From: Streptococcus suis
GTDB lineage: Bacteria > Bacillota > Bacilli > Lactobacillales > Streptococcaceae
Reading direction: 5' to 3'
Length of the DNA stretch: 64,000 nucleotides
NCBI RefSeq assembly: GCF_019794555.1
Contig: NZ_JAIMEP010000001.1
Location: forward strand, 62,001-126,000
The position numbers and the translations under genes are program-made. Below, in pieces: positions 1-8,845 of this stretch (positions are counted from its first letter, which is position 1; each line of letters begins with the position of its first letter). The notes beneath the pieces were generated by a model, which was given only the letters and a program-made list of their open reading frames with translations, was not told the origin of the DNA and searched no databases.

Positions 1-110
1 GAAGCTGGTTTAAGCCCAGTGCCACTTCTAAGAGTTCATGTCAACATCTCTGCATAGTGGTTGATTGGCTTTGAAAGTCTGGGAACTGTTTCAGCTCCGT
101 ACTAATTTGG
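1..110. repeat. Intergenic repeat, copy related to 18003-18110
   Basis: This stretch has no credible reading frame. It shares a recognisable core with the block near 18035-18110: both run from a CTTCT...AGAGTTC segment through AACATCT and AGTGGTTGATTGGCTTT to AGTCTGGGA. The shared order of segments with scattered substitutions marks two members of one small dispersed repeat family. Both lie between genes. I see no coding capacity and cannot name the family. Confidence 0.6.
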
Positions 111-197
111 GTATGCAGTTCACATATTTTGGATTGCTATTAGGTAGAGTGGATCAGTTTTTCCATAGATGAATAATATCATTAACTCGTCAACCAC

Positions 198-238
198 AAG
201 CCCTCACTAAGATTATTCATTTAGTGAGGGCTTTATGT
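198..238 (+). terminator. Rho-independent terminator of the gene upstream of the window
   Basis: A perfect 13-bp stem (198-210 with 221-233) and a 10-base loop precede a T-rich tail. It closes whatever transcript enters from the left. In streptococci this is often a ribosomal protein gene upstream of pyrH, which is inference because that gene is outside the window. Confidence 0.8.
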
Positions 239-403
239 TTTCTAGGGTGTGGGCTATTCCATCATGAAAGTCTTCCCAACTCAAACTTGATTATATTAGG
301 TCTGATAGGGCGTTGAATGATTACATTTTTATCAGAAAGATTATACTATAAAAAAAGAAAAAAATGTGGTAGAATAGTAGGGATAAAAAAGAGGAGTAAT
401 AGA

Positions 404-1135
404 ATGAAACCTAAATACAAACGTATTCTTATCAAATTGTCTGGAGAGGCTTTGGCTGGTGAACGTGGTGTCGGCATTGACTTGAAAACTGTTCAAGAAA
501 TGGCAAAGGAAATCCAGGAAGTTGCAGAATCAGGTATTCAAATTGCCCTTGTAATTGGTGGCGGAAACTTATGGCGTGGAGAACCTGCTGCTGAGGCGGG
601 CATGGATCGAGTTCAGGCTGACTATACTGGTATGCTTGGAACTGTTATGAACGCCCTTGTAATGGCGGATTCCCTTAAACAACTTGGTGTAGATACACGT
701 GTACAAACCGCCATTGCCATGCAGTCTGTTGCTGAGCCTTATATTCGTGGTCGTGCGCTCCGTCATCTGGAAAAAGGTCGTATTGTTATCTTTGGTGCAG
801 GTATTGGTTCTCCATACTTCTCAACCGATACAACAGCTGCCCTACGAGCTGCTGAAATTGAGGCAGATGCAATTTTGATGGCTAAAAATGGTGTGGATGG
901 CGTGTATAACGCTGATCCGAAGAAAGATGCCAATGCTGTTAAATTTAATGAATTAACCCACCGTGAAGTGATTAGTCGTGGTCTTAAAATTATGGATGCG
1001 ACTGCTTCAACACTTTCAATGGACAATGACATTGATTTGGTTGTCTTTAATATGAATGAACCAGGGAACATCAAGCGCGTTGTCTTTGGTGAACCGATTG
1101 GGACAACTGTTTCAAATTATACTGCAGAAAAATAA
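404..1135 (+). CDS. pyrH: UMP kinase
   Basis: This 243-residue protein phosphorylates UMP to UDP with ATP in the cytoplasm, the committed step of pyrimidine nucleotide supply, and acts as a hexamer in this family. It has the amino-acid-kinase fold signatures: KLSGEALAG at residues 11-19, the GGGN phosphate loop at 52-55, [14 protein letters not shown] at 131-144 and [11 protein letters not shown] at 162-172. The frame is open further upstream, but the ATG at 404 is chosen because GAGGAG lies 8 bases before it and the family starts with [14 protein letters not shown]. It is followed by frr, the usual bacterial order, which suggests co-transcription. Confidence 0.97.
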   Translation: MKPKYKRILIKLSGEALAGERGVGIDLKTVQEMAKEIQEVAESGIQIALVIGGGNLWRGEPAAEAGMDRVQADYTGMLGTVMNALVMADSLKQLGVDTRVQTAIAMQSVAEPYIRGRALRHLEKGRIVIFGAGIGSPYFSTDTTAALRAAEIEADAILMAKNGVDGVYNADPKKDANAVKFNELTHREVISRGLKIMDATASTLSMDNDIDLVVFNMNEPGNIKRVVFGEPIGTTVSNYTAEK

Positions 1136-1198
1136 TAGATTGAAATTGAGTTCAGCTTTCATCTATTCAATAGGAAAATAAAAAAAGAAGGAAGTTTT

Positions 1199-1756
1199 AT
1201 GTCTAAAGAAATTATTGCTAAAGCGCAAGAGCGCATGAACCAATCTCATCAGAGTTTGGCGCGTGAATTTAGCCACATTCGTGCTGGTCGTGCAAATGCT
1301 AGCTTGTTGGACCGTATTTCAGTTGAGTACTACGGTTCTCCAACACCATTGAACCAGTTGGCTGGTATTACAGTGCCAGAAGCGCGTGTTCTATTGATTA
1401 CACCATTCGACAAGTCAATATTAAAAGATATTGAGCGTGCTTTGAACGCTTCAGATCTTGGTTTGACACCGCAATCTGACGGTACTGTTATCCGTTTGGT
1501 CATTCCTGCCCTTACTGAGGAAACTCGTAAGAATTTAGCCAAGGATGTGAAAAAAGTGGGTGAGAACTCTAAAGTTGCTATCCGCAATATCCGTCGTGAT
1601 GCTATGGATGAAGCAAAAAAAGCTGAAAAAGCAAAAGAAATCACGGAAGACGAATTGAAGTCACTTGAAAAGGATATTCAAAAAGTAACAGATGAAGCTA
1701 TCAAGACAATTGATAAAATGACTGCCGACAAGGAAAAAGAATTGTTGGAAGTTTAA
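1199..1756 (+). CDS. frr: Ribosome recycling factor
   Basis: The 185-residue product splits post-termination ribosomes together with EF-G. The length is exactly that of the family. The diagnostic core is present: an N-terminal helix followed by [15 protein letters not shown], then [12 protein letters not shown] and the [13 protein letters not shown] helix near residue 130. A good AAGAAGGAAG ribosome binding site sits just before the ATG. It follows pyrH by 63 bases. Its 3' side carries an unusual two-hairpin element that could separate frr from cvfB transcription. Confidence 0.97.
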   Translation: MSKEIIAKAQERMNQSHQSLAREFSHIRAGRANASLLDRISVEYYGSPTPLNQLAGITVPEARVLLITPFDKSILKDIERALNASDLGLTPQSDGTVIRLVIPALTEETRKNLAKDVKKVGENSKVAIRNIRRDAMDEAKKAEKAKEITEDELKSLEKDIQKVTDEAIKTIDKMTADKEKELLEV

Positions 1757-1785
1757 TCAACACGTTTTCAGGCTACAAAAATAGA

Positions 1786-1865
1786 TCATCACTGGGCTGT
1801 CTAACTTCCAGTGGTGAACCAATAAGAAATCTAATGGGGGGAGTTAGACAGACTCCTCCTTTTTT
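1786..1865 (+). promoter_or_regulatory. Two-hairpin element with complementary loops; terminator upstream of cvfB
   Basis: Hairpin 1 pairs 1786-1795 with 1808-1817 (ten pairs, one G-T) and exposes the loop GCTGTCTAACTT. Hairpin 2 pairs 1837-1843 with 1853-1859, has the loop TTAGACAGA and is followed by T-rich sequence, so it looks like an intrinsic terminator. The loops contain CTGTCTAA and TTAGACAG, an exact 8-base complement, and extending into the hairpin 2 stem gives 9 bases. A loop-loop contact or a mutually exclusive pairing could tune read-through from frr into cvfB. The pairing is visible in the sequence; the regulatory role is inference. Confidence 0.6.
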
Positions 1866-1884
1866 AATCAGAAAGAAGAAAATC

Positions 1885-2739
1885 ATGAATGATTTATTAG
1901 CACAGTATATCGTTGGTTTAGTGACTGACGAAAATGATCAGTTTTACTTTATCCAAAAAGAGGGGAGAACCTTTGCTCTTTCTAAGGATGAAGGAGAACA
2001 TAGTCTAGGTCAATCTGTTAAGGGATTTGCCTATACCGATATGAAACAAAAACTCCGTTTGACAACTAAGGAAGTTGGAGCGAGTCGTACCAGCTTTGGT
2101 TGGGGAACTGTCACTGAGGTACGTAAGGATTTGGGTGTCTTTGTGGATACAGGCCTGCCAGACAAGCAAGTGGTTGTTTCCTTAGACATTTTGCCTGAAA
2201 TCAAGGAACTCTGGCCGAAGAAAGGTGATCAGTTGTACGTCAAATTAGACGTCGATAAGAAGGACCGCATTTGGGCTCTACCAGCTTTTCAGGAAGATTT
2301 TCAGAAAATGGCTGGACCTGCTTATGATAATATGCAAAACCAAACTCTGCGAGCGATTGTCTACCGTTTGAAAATGAATGGTACTTTTGTTTATTTGCCA
2401 GACAACAACATGCTTGGTTTTATCCATCCGAGCGAACGCTTTGCGGAACCACGCTTGGGTCAGGTTTTGGAGGCGCGTGTCATCGGCTACCGTGCAGTTG
2501 ATCGGACCTTGAACTTGTCTCTCAAGCCACGTTCGTTTGAGATGCTGGAAAATGATGCTCAGATGATATTGACTTATCTGGAAAGCAATGGAGGTTTCAT
2601 GACCTTGAACGATAAGTCTGCTCCGGAAGACATCAAGGCCACCTTTGGTATTTCCAAAGGGCAATTCAAAAAAGCTCTTGGTGGTTTGATGAAGGCTGGG
2701 AAAATTAAACAGGATTCTTTGGGAACAGAGTTGGTATAG
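1885..2739 (+). CDS. cvfB: CvfB-type S1-domain RNA-binding protein
   Basis: This 284-residue protein resembles CvfB/YitL: successive S1-like beta-barrel segments (one around FGWGTVTEVRKDLGVFVDTG, another around GFIHPSERFAEPRLGQVLEA) and a C-terminal winged helix ending GLMKAGKIKQ. Family members bind RNA and affect virulence gene expression in Gram-positive cocci. The frame also opens at 1834, but that start lies inside the terminator stem. The ATG at 1885 has AAAGAAGAA before it and gives the expected MNDLLAQYIVGLV start. The next gene begins 9 bases downstream. Confidence 0.85.
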   Translation: MNDLLAQYIVGLVTDENDQFYFIQKEGRTFALSKDEGEHSLGQSVKGFAYTDMKQKLRLTTKEVGASRTSFGWGTVTEVRKDLGVFVDTGLPDKQVVVSLDILPEIKELWPKKGDQLYVKLDVDKKDRIWALPAFQEDFQKMAGPAYDNMQNQTLRAIVYRLKMNGTFVYLPDNNMLGFIHPSERFAEPRLGQVLEARVIGYRAVDRTLNLSLKPRSFEMLENDAQMILTYLESNGGFMTLNDKSAPEDIKATFGISKGQFKKALGGLMKAGKIKQDSLGTELV

Positions 2740-2748
2740 GAGGCATCT

Positions 2749-3669
2749 ATGCTCGTATATATTGCTGGTAGTGGAGCAATGGGGTGTCGGTTTGGTTATC
2801 AATTGTCTAAGACAAATCATGAAGTGATTTTGCTGGATAATTGGGAAGAGCATGTCGAGGCAATTCGAGAAAACGGCTTGAAAGTGACTGGAGATGTAGA
2901 GGAAACTGTACACTTACCCATCATGAAACCGACCGAAGCAACGAGAGAAGCAGATTTTATCATTCTACTGACAAAGGCTGATCAGTTGCCAAAGATGTTG
3001 CGGGATATTAAGCCAATTATCGGTCCAACTACCAAGGTTTTGTGTCTCTTGAATGGTTTGGGCCATGCGACGACCATGCGTCGGTATGTACCAGATGAAA
3101 GTATTATGGTTGGGGTGACCATGTGGTTGGCGGGACTAAAGGGTCCTGGACAGGCTCACTTAGAAGGTCCGGGTTCTATTTCCGTTCAGCATATTCTTGG
3201 TGATGAGCAATCAATTGCGGATATTATTGAAATGCTGAATGAAGCAGGACTAAATGTGACCTATGACAATCATGTTGTCAGTGCCATTTGGAAGAAAGCC
3301 TGTGTCAATGGTGTGATGAATCCAACTTGTACCATTTTAGACTGTACAATTGGTGAATTATTTGGTACGGAGGCTGGACTGAATCTAGTTCAAGGGATTT
3401 TCAAAGAATTTATTGCTGTTGCTAAGTCTGAGGCAGATGGAATTGACGAAGAAACTATTTGGAAATATGTTATTGATGCTTCGAAGAAGGCTTCCAATCA
3501 CTATCCATCTATGCACCAGGATTTGGTCCAACATGGTCGAAAGACAGAAATTGATTATCTGAATGGAGCGGTTGTTTTTAAGGGCAAACGTGCAGGTATC
3601 CCTACACCCTATTGCCAAATGATAACAGACATGGTTCACGCCAAAGAGAGTATGCTGGGGTTGAGATAG
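2749..3669 (+). CDS. panE: 2-dehydropantoate 2-reductase family protein
   Basis: This 306-residue NADPH-dependent reductase belongs to the ApbA/PanE family, which reduces ketopantoate to pantoate on the route to coenzyme A. The N-terminal Rossmann motif GSGAMGCRFG lies at residues 7-16. The conserved IWKKACVNGVMNP segment near residue 180 carries the catalytic Lys. It sits 9 bases after cvfB and 9 bases before the next gene, suggesting one operon. Whether this is the true pantoate enzyme or a paralogous 2-oxoacid reductase cannot be decided from sequence alone. Confidence 0.82.
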   Translation: MLVYIAGSGAMGCRFGYQLSKTNHEVILLDNWEEHVEAIRENGLKVTGDVEETVHLPIMKPTEATREADFIILLTKADQLPKMLRDIKPIIGPTTKVLCLLNGLGHATTMRRYVPDESIMVGVTMWLAGLKGPGQAHLEGPGSISVQHILGDEQSIADIIEMLNEAGLNVTYDNHVVSAIWKKACVNGVMNPTCTILDCTIGELFGTEAGLNLVQGIFKEFIAVAKSEADGIDEETIWKYVIDASKKASNHYPSMHQDLVQHGRKTEIDYLNGAVVFKGKRAGIPTPYCQMITDMVHAKESMLGLR

Positions 3670-3678
3670 GAGAAAATC

Positions 3679-4134
3679 ATGCTGATTGAAGTGGAAACGA
3701 TTGAAGAATATATGTCTGCCTTGCCTGAAAATCGGAAGGAAGCAGTTGAACGACTCCATCATGTGATTGTGGAACAGTTACCAGCTGGTTTTGAAGTAGG
3801 CATCTTGGGAGGTATGATTCACTATTATGTGCCGCTTGCTGCCTACCCTGATGGTTATCATTGCACACCGGGAGAGCCCTTGCCATTCCTTGCCTTGGCA
3901 TCACAAAAGGCACATATCGCCCTCTACCACATGGGAATCTATATGGACCAAGAATTGAATGATTGGTTCGTTGCTGCTTATCAAGCACAGGTGCCTACCA
4001 AGCTGGATATGGGCAAGTCCTGTGTTCGTATGAAAAATCCCAAGAATATTCCTTATGAATTGATTGGGGAATTGGTTAGTAAGATGTCTATGGAGCGCTA
4101 TATAGAGCTCTACGAAAAAAATCATAGAAAGTAG
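3679..4134 (+). CDS. DUF1801-type protein
   Basis: This 151-residue protein resembles the DUF1801 / YdhG family: an N-terminal helical part ([20 protein letters not shown]), then [13 protein letters not shown] and the [14 protein letters not shown] strand-turn that I associate with this fold. It has no signal peptide or membrane segment, so a cytoplasmic location is expected. The biochemical role of the family is poorly defined and I do not assign one. A 9-base gap after panE and a 5-base gap before yozE suggest co-transcription. Confidence 0.7.
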   Translation: MLIEVETIEEYMSALPENRKEAVERLHHVIVEQLPAGFEVGILGGMIHYYVPLAAYPDGYHCTPGEPLPFLALASQKAHIALYHMGIYMDQELNDWFVAAYQAQVPTKLDMGKSCVRMKNPKNIPYELIGELVSKMSMERYIELYEKNHRK

Positions 4135-4139
4135 ATGTA

Positions 4140-4355
4140 GTGAGAAGAAGTTTTTATTCTTGGTTGATGACCCAGCGCAACCCAAAAAGTAATGAACCAG
4201 TAGCTATCTTAGCAGATTATGCCTTTGATGAATCTGATTTTCCTAAGCAATCAGATAATTTCGATGAAGTCAGTCGTTTTTTGGAGGAATCGGCCAGCTT
4301 TGCTTTTTCCATGTCTGATTTTGATGCGATTTGGGAAGATTATTTGGGACATTGA
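4140..4355 (+). CDS. YozE family protein (UPF0346)
   Basis: This 71-residue acidic protein begins [13 protein letters not shown] and contains [16 protein letters not shown] and a C-terminal FDAIWEDYL, the pattern of the YozE/UPF0346 family found across Firmicutes. The start is GTG at 4140, five bases after the stop of the preceding gene. The ribosome binding site is weak, which fits translational coupling. Its function is unknown. A terminator follows directly. Confidence 0.8.
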   Translation: MRRSFYSWLMTQRNPKSNEPVAILADYAFDESDFPKQSDNFDEVSRFLEESASFAFSMSDFDAIWEDYLGH

Positions 4356-4370
4356 TGGATAAAATAGTAC

Positions 4371-4395
4371 AAAATAGCCCTGTTTGGGCTATTTT
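4371..4395 (+). terminator. Terminator after yozE
   Basis: A perfect 10-bp inverted repeat (4371-4380 with 4386-4395) with a 5-base loop has A-rich left and T-rich right arms, typical of an intrinsic terminator. It ends the pyrH-side gene series. Confidence 0.85.
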
Positions 4396-4404
4396 TGTTA
4401 TAAT
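4396..4404 (+). promoter_or_regulatory. Extended -10 promoter of phoH
   Basis: TGTTATAAT is a consensus -10 box (4399-4404) with the TGn extension. It lies immediately after the terminator and about 30 bases before the phoH start. No good -35 box is visible, which is common for extended -10 promoters in streptococci. Confidence 0.6.
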
Positions 4405-4433
4405 AGAGAAAAGCACAGGAAAAGGAGCAACTC

Positions 4434-5456
4434 TTGCTAGAACATTCAATTGATATTCAACTCAAGCATCCAGATGATTCGTTTAGCCTATTTGGTTCGA
4501 ATGAACGCCATCTGAGATTGATGGAACAGGAACTAGGTGTGGTTATTCATGCCCGTACGGAAAAAGTGCAGGTGATTGGACAGGAAGAACATGTAGAACA
4601 GGCGCGTCTTGTTATCCAGTCTCTCCTTGTCTTGGTGAGTCGTGGTTTGGTTATCAATACGCCAGATGTGGTCACAGCTATTTCCATGGCAAAAAATGAT
4701 GAGATTGAGAAATTCGTTGCCCTCTATGAAGAAGAGATTATCAAGGACAACTATGGCAAACCCATTCGCGTAAAGACCCTTGGACAAAAACTCTACGTGG
4801 ACAGCGTAAAGCGTCATGACATCGTGTTTGGAATCGGACCAGCTGGTACGGGGAAGACCTTCTTGGCGGTTACTCTAGCTGTAACAGCCCTCAAGCGGGG
4901 ACAGGTCAAGCGGATTGTTCTGACACGTCCTGCGGTAGAAGCAGGCGAAAGTTTAGGCTTTTTGCCAGGGGACTTAAAAGAAAAAGTAGACCCCTATTTG
5001 CGTCCTGTCTATGATGCCCTATACCAGATTTTGGGCAAGGAGCAGACCACGCGCCTAATGGAGCGCGAGATTATCGAGATTGCACCGCTGGCCTATATGC
5101 GGGGGCGGACCTTGGAAGATGCCTTTGTCATCTTGGATGAGGCGCAAAATACCACCATTATGCAGATGAAGATGTTCCTGACCCGTCTGGGCTTTAATTC
5201 CAAGATGATTGTCAATGGGGACATTAGTCAGATTGACCTGCCACGCAAGGTTAAGTCGGGCTTGATTGATGCGACAGAGAAACTAAGCAAAATTCCACAG
5301 ATTGATTTCGTACATTTTTCAGCCAAGGATGTGGTTCGCCATCCAGTTGTTGCCCAGATTATCAATGCCTATGAAGAGGAGGCTCAGGCAGCTGCTAGTC
5401 GAGCAAGTTTTGAAATGATTGGACAGCCTGGTCGGAGCGAAGAAGATGAAGATTAG
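4434..5456 (+). CDS. phoH: PhoH-like ATPase
   Basis: This 340-residue PhoH-family P-loop protein has Walker A GPAGTGKT at 135-142 and Walker B VILDEAQN at 232-239. An N-terminal region of about 100 residues includes a KH-like RNA-binding segment (IHARTEKVQVIGQEEHVEQA), so an RNA-related role is likely. The start is TTG at 4434 with AAAGGAG 7 bases upstream, and no better ATG exists nearby. The stop overlaps the start of the broken acetyltransferase gene by 11 bases. The cellular substrate is not established for the family. Confidence 0.88.
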   Translation: MLEHSIDIQLKHPDDSFSLFGSNERHLRLMEQELGVVIHARTEKVQVIGQEEHVEQARLVIQSLLVLVSRGLVINTPDVVTAISMAKNDEIEKFVALYEEEIIKDNYGKPIRVKTLGQKLYVDSVKRHDIVFGIGPAGTGKTFLAVTLAVTALKRGQVKRIVLTRPAVEAGESLGFLPGDLKEKVDPYLRPVYDALYQILGKEQTTRLMEREIIEIAPLAYMRGRTLEDAFVILDEAQNTTIMQMKMFLTRLGFNSKMIVNGDISQIDLPRKVKSGLIDATEKLSKIPQIDFVHFSAKDVVRHPVVAQIINAYEEEAQAAASRASFEMIGQPGRSEEDED

Positions 5457-5952
5457 TCACTTTTCAAATCATTATCAAGTCCGAAAGTTAGCAGATGCCG
5501 ACTTAGAGCAGGTCTTAGCACTCTACCAGACCAACCCTCTCTATTTTAAACATTTTCCACCCTTGCCTAGTCTGGAAAGTTTAGCAAATGACCTTGTCGA
5601 GTATCCACCAGGTAAGGAGCTATCAGATAAATATTTTTTAGGATTCTGGGACAAAGAGCGATTAGTTGCCATTCTAGACCTAATTGACGGTTATCCGACA
5701 GAAGACACCGCTTATATCGGACTTTTTATGGTGGATTCAAGATTGGCTGGTCAGGGTATGGGCTCAAAGATCATAGCAAAGCTCTTAACTTAGTTAGCAA
5801 CTCACTTCAAAAAGGTGCGTCTAGGTTATGTAGAAAGCAATCCTCAGGCCAGTCATTTTTGGTCCAAAGTTGGATTTTGTCCAACTGGTGAGGTCAAAGA
5901 GTTGGCTGGAAAAACAATCGTCTAAGCAGAATATGCATTAGATGAATACTAA
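5446..5952 (+). pseudogene. GNAT acetyltransferase broken by two in-frame stops
   Basis: The frame starts at ATG 5446 inside the end of phoH and encodes an acetyltransferase fold: KISHFSNHYQVRKLADADLEQVL, then GLFMVDSRLAGQGMGSKI, the acetyl-CoA-binding V-x-x-x-x-R/Q-G-x-G/A region. A TAG at 5791 stops it. Past the TAG the same frame continues with RLGYVESNPQASHFWSKVGF, the expected C-terminal GNAT strand and helix. It then meets TAA at 5923 and a final TAA at 5950. The family continuing in frame on both sides of the stops shows decay by point mutation. The 115-residue truncated product would lack the last strand and is probably inactive. Confidence 0.8.
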
Positions 5953-5954
5953 TA

Positions 5955-5996
5955 AAAACTGCCTATTTCACAAAAAGAAAATAAGGCAGTTTTTTA
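5955..5996 (+). terminator. Terminator after the acetyltransferase pseudogene
   Basis: AAAACTGCCT (5955-5964) pairs with AGGCAGTTTT (5984-5993) around a 19-base loop and runs into a T tract. It lies between the plus-strand phoH unit and the convergent feo operon. Confidence 0.8.
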
Positions 5997-6059
5997 TCTG
6001 TCTGACAGTTAAAAATGGAATTTTTTATTTAAAGGTAAAGCTTATGAGATTTTAGAATG

Positions 6060-6203
6060 TTATGAATCATGTTGATGAGAAATTTCTTGTTTGATAGCAC
6101 AGTCACAAGAACAATCATTGCAGGCACCTTTACTTTTGACCAAGCTACGGATAGCTAGGACGAACAATACAACAATGAGTGATATCAGGATGAAGTTAGC
6201 CAT
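6060..6203 (-). CDS. FeoB-associated Cys-rich membrane protein
   Basis: This 47-residue ORF starts with an ATG that overlaps the feoB stop by 8 bases (ATGGCTAA). It encodes an N-terminal membrane helix (NFILISLIVVLFVLAIRSLV), a short Lys linker and the cluster CNDCSCDC, ending in a His-containing tail. This is the layout of the small FeoB-associated Cys-rich proteins of Firmicutes, presumed to assist ferrous iron transport, possibly by metal binding. AAGGAG precedes the start within feoB. The translational overlap argues for stoichiometric expression with FeoB. Confidence 0.82.
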   Translation of the reverse strand: MANFILISLIVVLFVLAIRSLVKSKGACNDCSCDCAIKQEISHQHDS

Positions 6204-8346
6204 TCATTTGCTCCTTTTGAAGGTTTTTTAGAGTGACGATAGGTAGGTCGGAAGCAGGTTTTCGAACAATACTATACACCATTGCAGATTGTAAAATCAG
6301 TGCAATACCGGTCCAAATAGTTGGTTGGTGATGGTAGAGAAAAACAGCTCCTAATTGATAAATGATGAGGCTGACAGCATAGGCTAGTCCTGTTTGGAAA
6401 CCTACAGCAATCCAGGTCCATTTTGCATTTCCCATCTCACGATGTATGGCTCCAATAGCAGCAAAGCATGGTGCACAGAGCAAGTTAAAAATGAGGAATG
6501 AGTAGGCGGATAAAGCGGAATAATCTTGCTGGAGCAATACCCACAATTCACGATTGCTCTCGGAAGTTTCTCCCAGTTTATAGAGAATACCAAAACTAGC
6601 AATGACTGTCTCTTTGGCTAAGAGGCCAGTAATCGCTGCGATTGTAGCTTTCCAGTTCCCAAAACCAAGTGGGTGGAAGAAAAAGGCAAAACCATGGCCG
6701 ATTGAAGCCAGGATACTTTGATTTGTCTCGACTGGTGCCAAAGCCCAGCTGTATGAACTAGCAAACCAAATGATGATATTGGTTACGAAGATAATGGTTC
6801 CCGCACGTTTGATAAAGCTTATTGCCTTATCGGAAGAATAACGAAGAACAGTTTGAATTTGCGGAAGATGGTAGGAAGGCAATTCCATGATAAATGGACT
6901 CGCCAAGCCACCGAGTTGCTTTGTTTTTTTCAATGCCAAACCAGAAAGAATAATGGCTCCCATACCAATGAAATATGCGCTGGGTGCAATCCAAGGGTTG
7001 CCAGGGAAAAAAGCACCTGCAACGAGTGAAATAATCGGAAGTTTGGCTGAACAAGGCATGAAAGTAGCTGTCATAATGGTGATTTTTCTGTCTTGTTCAT
7101 TCTCAATTGTTCGACTAGCCATTACTCCAGGAACACCACATCCTGTAGCAATCAGCATTGGGATAAATGATTTACCTGATAGGCCAAACCGTCTAAAAAT
7201 TCGGTCCATGACAAAGGCAATGCGACTCATGTATCCAATATCTTCTAAGATTCCTAGACAGAAGAAGAGTACAAAAATCTGTGGCACAAAGCCGAGTATA
7301 GCCCCACAACCAGCTACAATTCCATCAAGTACTAATGATTGTAACCAGCCAGCAATTCCAAAGGTATCAAGAAGATTTTGAATAATATCTGGAACAAATT
7401 GGCCAAACAATACATCGTTGACCCAGTCAGTCCCAATAGTTCCTACGGTTTGGATAGCAAGAAAGTAGGTTAGCCACATAACGAGTGCAAAAATAGGAAG
7501 TGCGAGAAAGCGGTTGGTTACAATTTGGTCCACTATATCAGAAATATTATGGCCGTTTCCAAATTCTTCTTGAACGGAGCTCGAAATAGTTTCAATTAAT
7601 TGGTATCGCTGATTGACAATTATGGCTTCGATATCATCCGAATAGATTTTCTCCAAAATCATGATAATTTCAGATAAATCTGCTTTTTCAGTTTCTCCGA
7701 AATTGAGTTGATGTAAAATGTCTGGATCTTGTTCTAAAGCCTTGATAGCATAAAAGCGTTGTTGCCTAGTAGGGATTGTCTGAGGTAACAATTCAATCAC
7801 TTGAGCGATAGCTGCCTCAAATTGTTTCTCATATTGCGGAAAATAAGGTGTGCTAGATTGGGTGCTCGTTCTTTCAACTTCGCTGAGTAGTTGAGGGATA
7901 CCCATCTTTTTTAAAGCACTAATCGATTGAATGGGGCAACCTAGCTGGTGAGATAACTGATCTAATTTAATACTCCGTCCCTGTTGTTTCAAAGTATCGG
8001 TCATATTCAGTGCAATAACAGTTGGGATACCCATCTCGAGTAATTGGAGAGTTAGATATAGATTCCGTTCCAGATTCGTTGCATCTACAACATTTAAAAT
8101 GGCTGCTGGTTGAGCAGATAGGAGATAGTCTCTAGCAACCATCTCTTCGGAAGTGTAGGGTGAGAGGGAATAGATTCCGGGAAGATCTTGCAGATCCAAG
8201 TGTGGTCGTTTTTTTATGTTTCCTGATTTTCTTTCAACCGTTACACCTGGCCAATTTCCAACTCGTTGGTTGGTTCCTGTCAGTAGGTTGAAAAGGGTGG
8301 TCTTCCCGCTGTTCGGATTACCCACTAAGGCTATCTGTTTTTTCAT
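6196..8346 (-). CDS. feoB: Ferrous iron transport protein B
   Basis: This 716-residue inner membrane Fe(II) transporter has an N-terminal G protein domain. G1 is GNPNSGKTT at residues 8-16, followed by the VGNWPGVTVE switch, DLPG (G3) and NMTD (G4). After a helical spacer comes the polytopic part with the two Gate segments (LPIFALVMWLTYFLAIQ; GCGVPGVMASRTIENEQDRK) and the conserved MPCSAKLPI loop. It follows feoA by 8 bases with an AGGTGA binding site. The operon is oriented against phoH. Iron-responsive control is expected but I see no unambiguous operator. Confidence 0.95.
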   Translation of the reverse strand: MKKQIALVGNPNSGKTTLFNLLTGTNQRVGNWPGVTVERKSGNIKKRPHLDLQDLPGIYSLSPYTSEEMVARDYLLSAQPAAILNVVDATNLERNLYLTLQLLEMGIPTVIALNMTDTLKQQGRSIKLDQLSHQLGCPIQSISALKKMGIPQLLSEVERTSTQSSTPYFPQYEKQFEAAIAQVIELLPQTIPTRQQRFYAIKALEQDPDILHQLNFGETEKADLSEIIMILEKIYSDDIEAIIVNQRYQLIETISSSVQEEFGNGHNISDIVDQIVTNRFLALPIFALVMWLTYFLAIQTVGTIGTDWVNDVLFGQFVPDIIQNLLDTFGIAGWLQSLVLDGIVAGCGAILGFVPQIFVLFFCLGILEDIGYMSRIAFVMDRIFRRFGLSGKSFIPMLIATGCGVPGVMASRTIENEQDRKITIMTATFMPCSAKLPIISLVAGAFFPGNPWIAPSAYFIGMGAIILSGLALKKTKQLGGLASPFIMELPSYHLPQIQTVLRYSSDKAISFIKRAGTIIFVTNIIIWFASSYSWALAPVETNQSILASIGHGFAFFFHPLGFGNWKATIAAITGLLAKETVIASFGILYKLGETSESNRELWVLLQQDYSALSAYSFLIFNLLCAPCFAAIGAIHREMGNAKWTWIAVGFQTGLAYAVSLIIYQLGAVFLYHHQPTIWTGIALILQSAMVYSIVRKPASDLPIVTLKNLQKEQMNG

Positions 8347-8354
8347 GTATTCAC

Positions 8355-8816
8355 CTAGCTTTCAACTTGAACGAGAATCATTTGTGCTTCCGATTTCCGG
8401 AGAGTTAAATGATAGCCACGAAGTGTTATTTCTAATGGGTCGCCTAAAGGAGCAACATTTTTTAGAAGAAGTTGTGTATGTTTCGTTATACCCATATCCA
8501 TGAGACGACGGCGTAGGGCGCCTGTCGCACAGATTTCAATAACCTTAGCGCTGCTACCAATTGGAAGATCTGATAAGGCCAAGGATTGCTCTTGTTCTGA
8601 TTTTTCTTCTAAAACCAAGCTATTGAGAACAGATTGATCTAGGGCTAAACGACTGGCTTTGACCTGGATAATTGCATTGTCCTTTGTTTTTGAAATGATT
8701 CGAATTTCTTGTCCTATCTTTAACCCAAGATGGTTCAAATGTTTGCGAACATCTTCTTGTAATTGAATGTCTTTTACAAGATAAATTTGTCCAATTTGCA
8801 GTGTTTGCATGTTCAT
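8355..8816 (-). CDS. feoA: FeoA with two tandem FeoA domains
   Basis: The 153-residue product is about twice a typical FeoA (around 75 residues). Two SH3-like FeoA units are visible. The first is about residues 1-75 (LQIGQIYLVKDIQ ... GLKIGQEIRIISKTKDN). The second is about 78-153 (LSDLPIGSSAKVIEICATG ... MGITKHTQLLLKNVAPLGDPL). FeoA proteins are cytoplasmic accessory factors of FeoB. The ATG at 8816 is chosen because AAAGGG lies 6 bases upstream; the longer frame starting at 8855 crosses the promoter. Confidence 0.88.
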   Translation of the reverse strand: MNMQTLQIGQIYLVKDIQLQEDVRKHLNHLGLKIGQEIRIISKTKDNAIIQVKASRLALDQSVLNSLVLEEKSEQEQSLALSDLPIGSSAKVIEICATGALRRRLMDMGITKHTQLLLKNVAPLGDPLEITLRGYHLTLRKSEAQMILVQVES

Positions 8817-8845
8817 TAGGCACCCTTTGTGATTTTTATAACAAT

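Noticed and set aside
1834-1884. Extended N-terminus of cvfB starting at the ATG at 1834
   Set aside because: The ATG lies in the terminator stem, lacks a binding site and adds 17 residues foreign to the family; ATG 1885 has a proper site.
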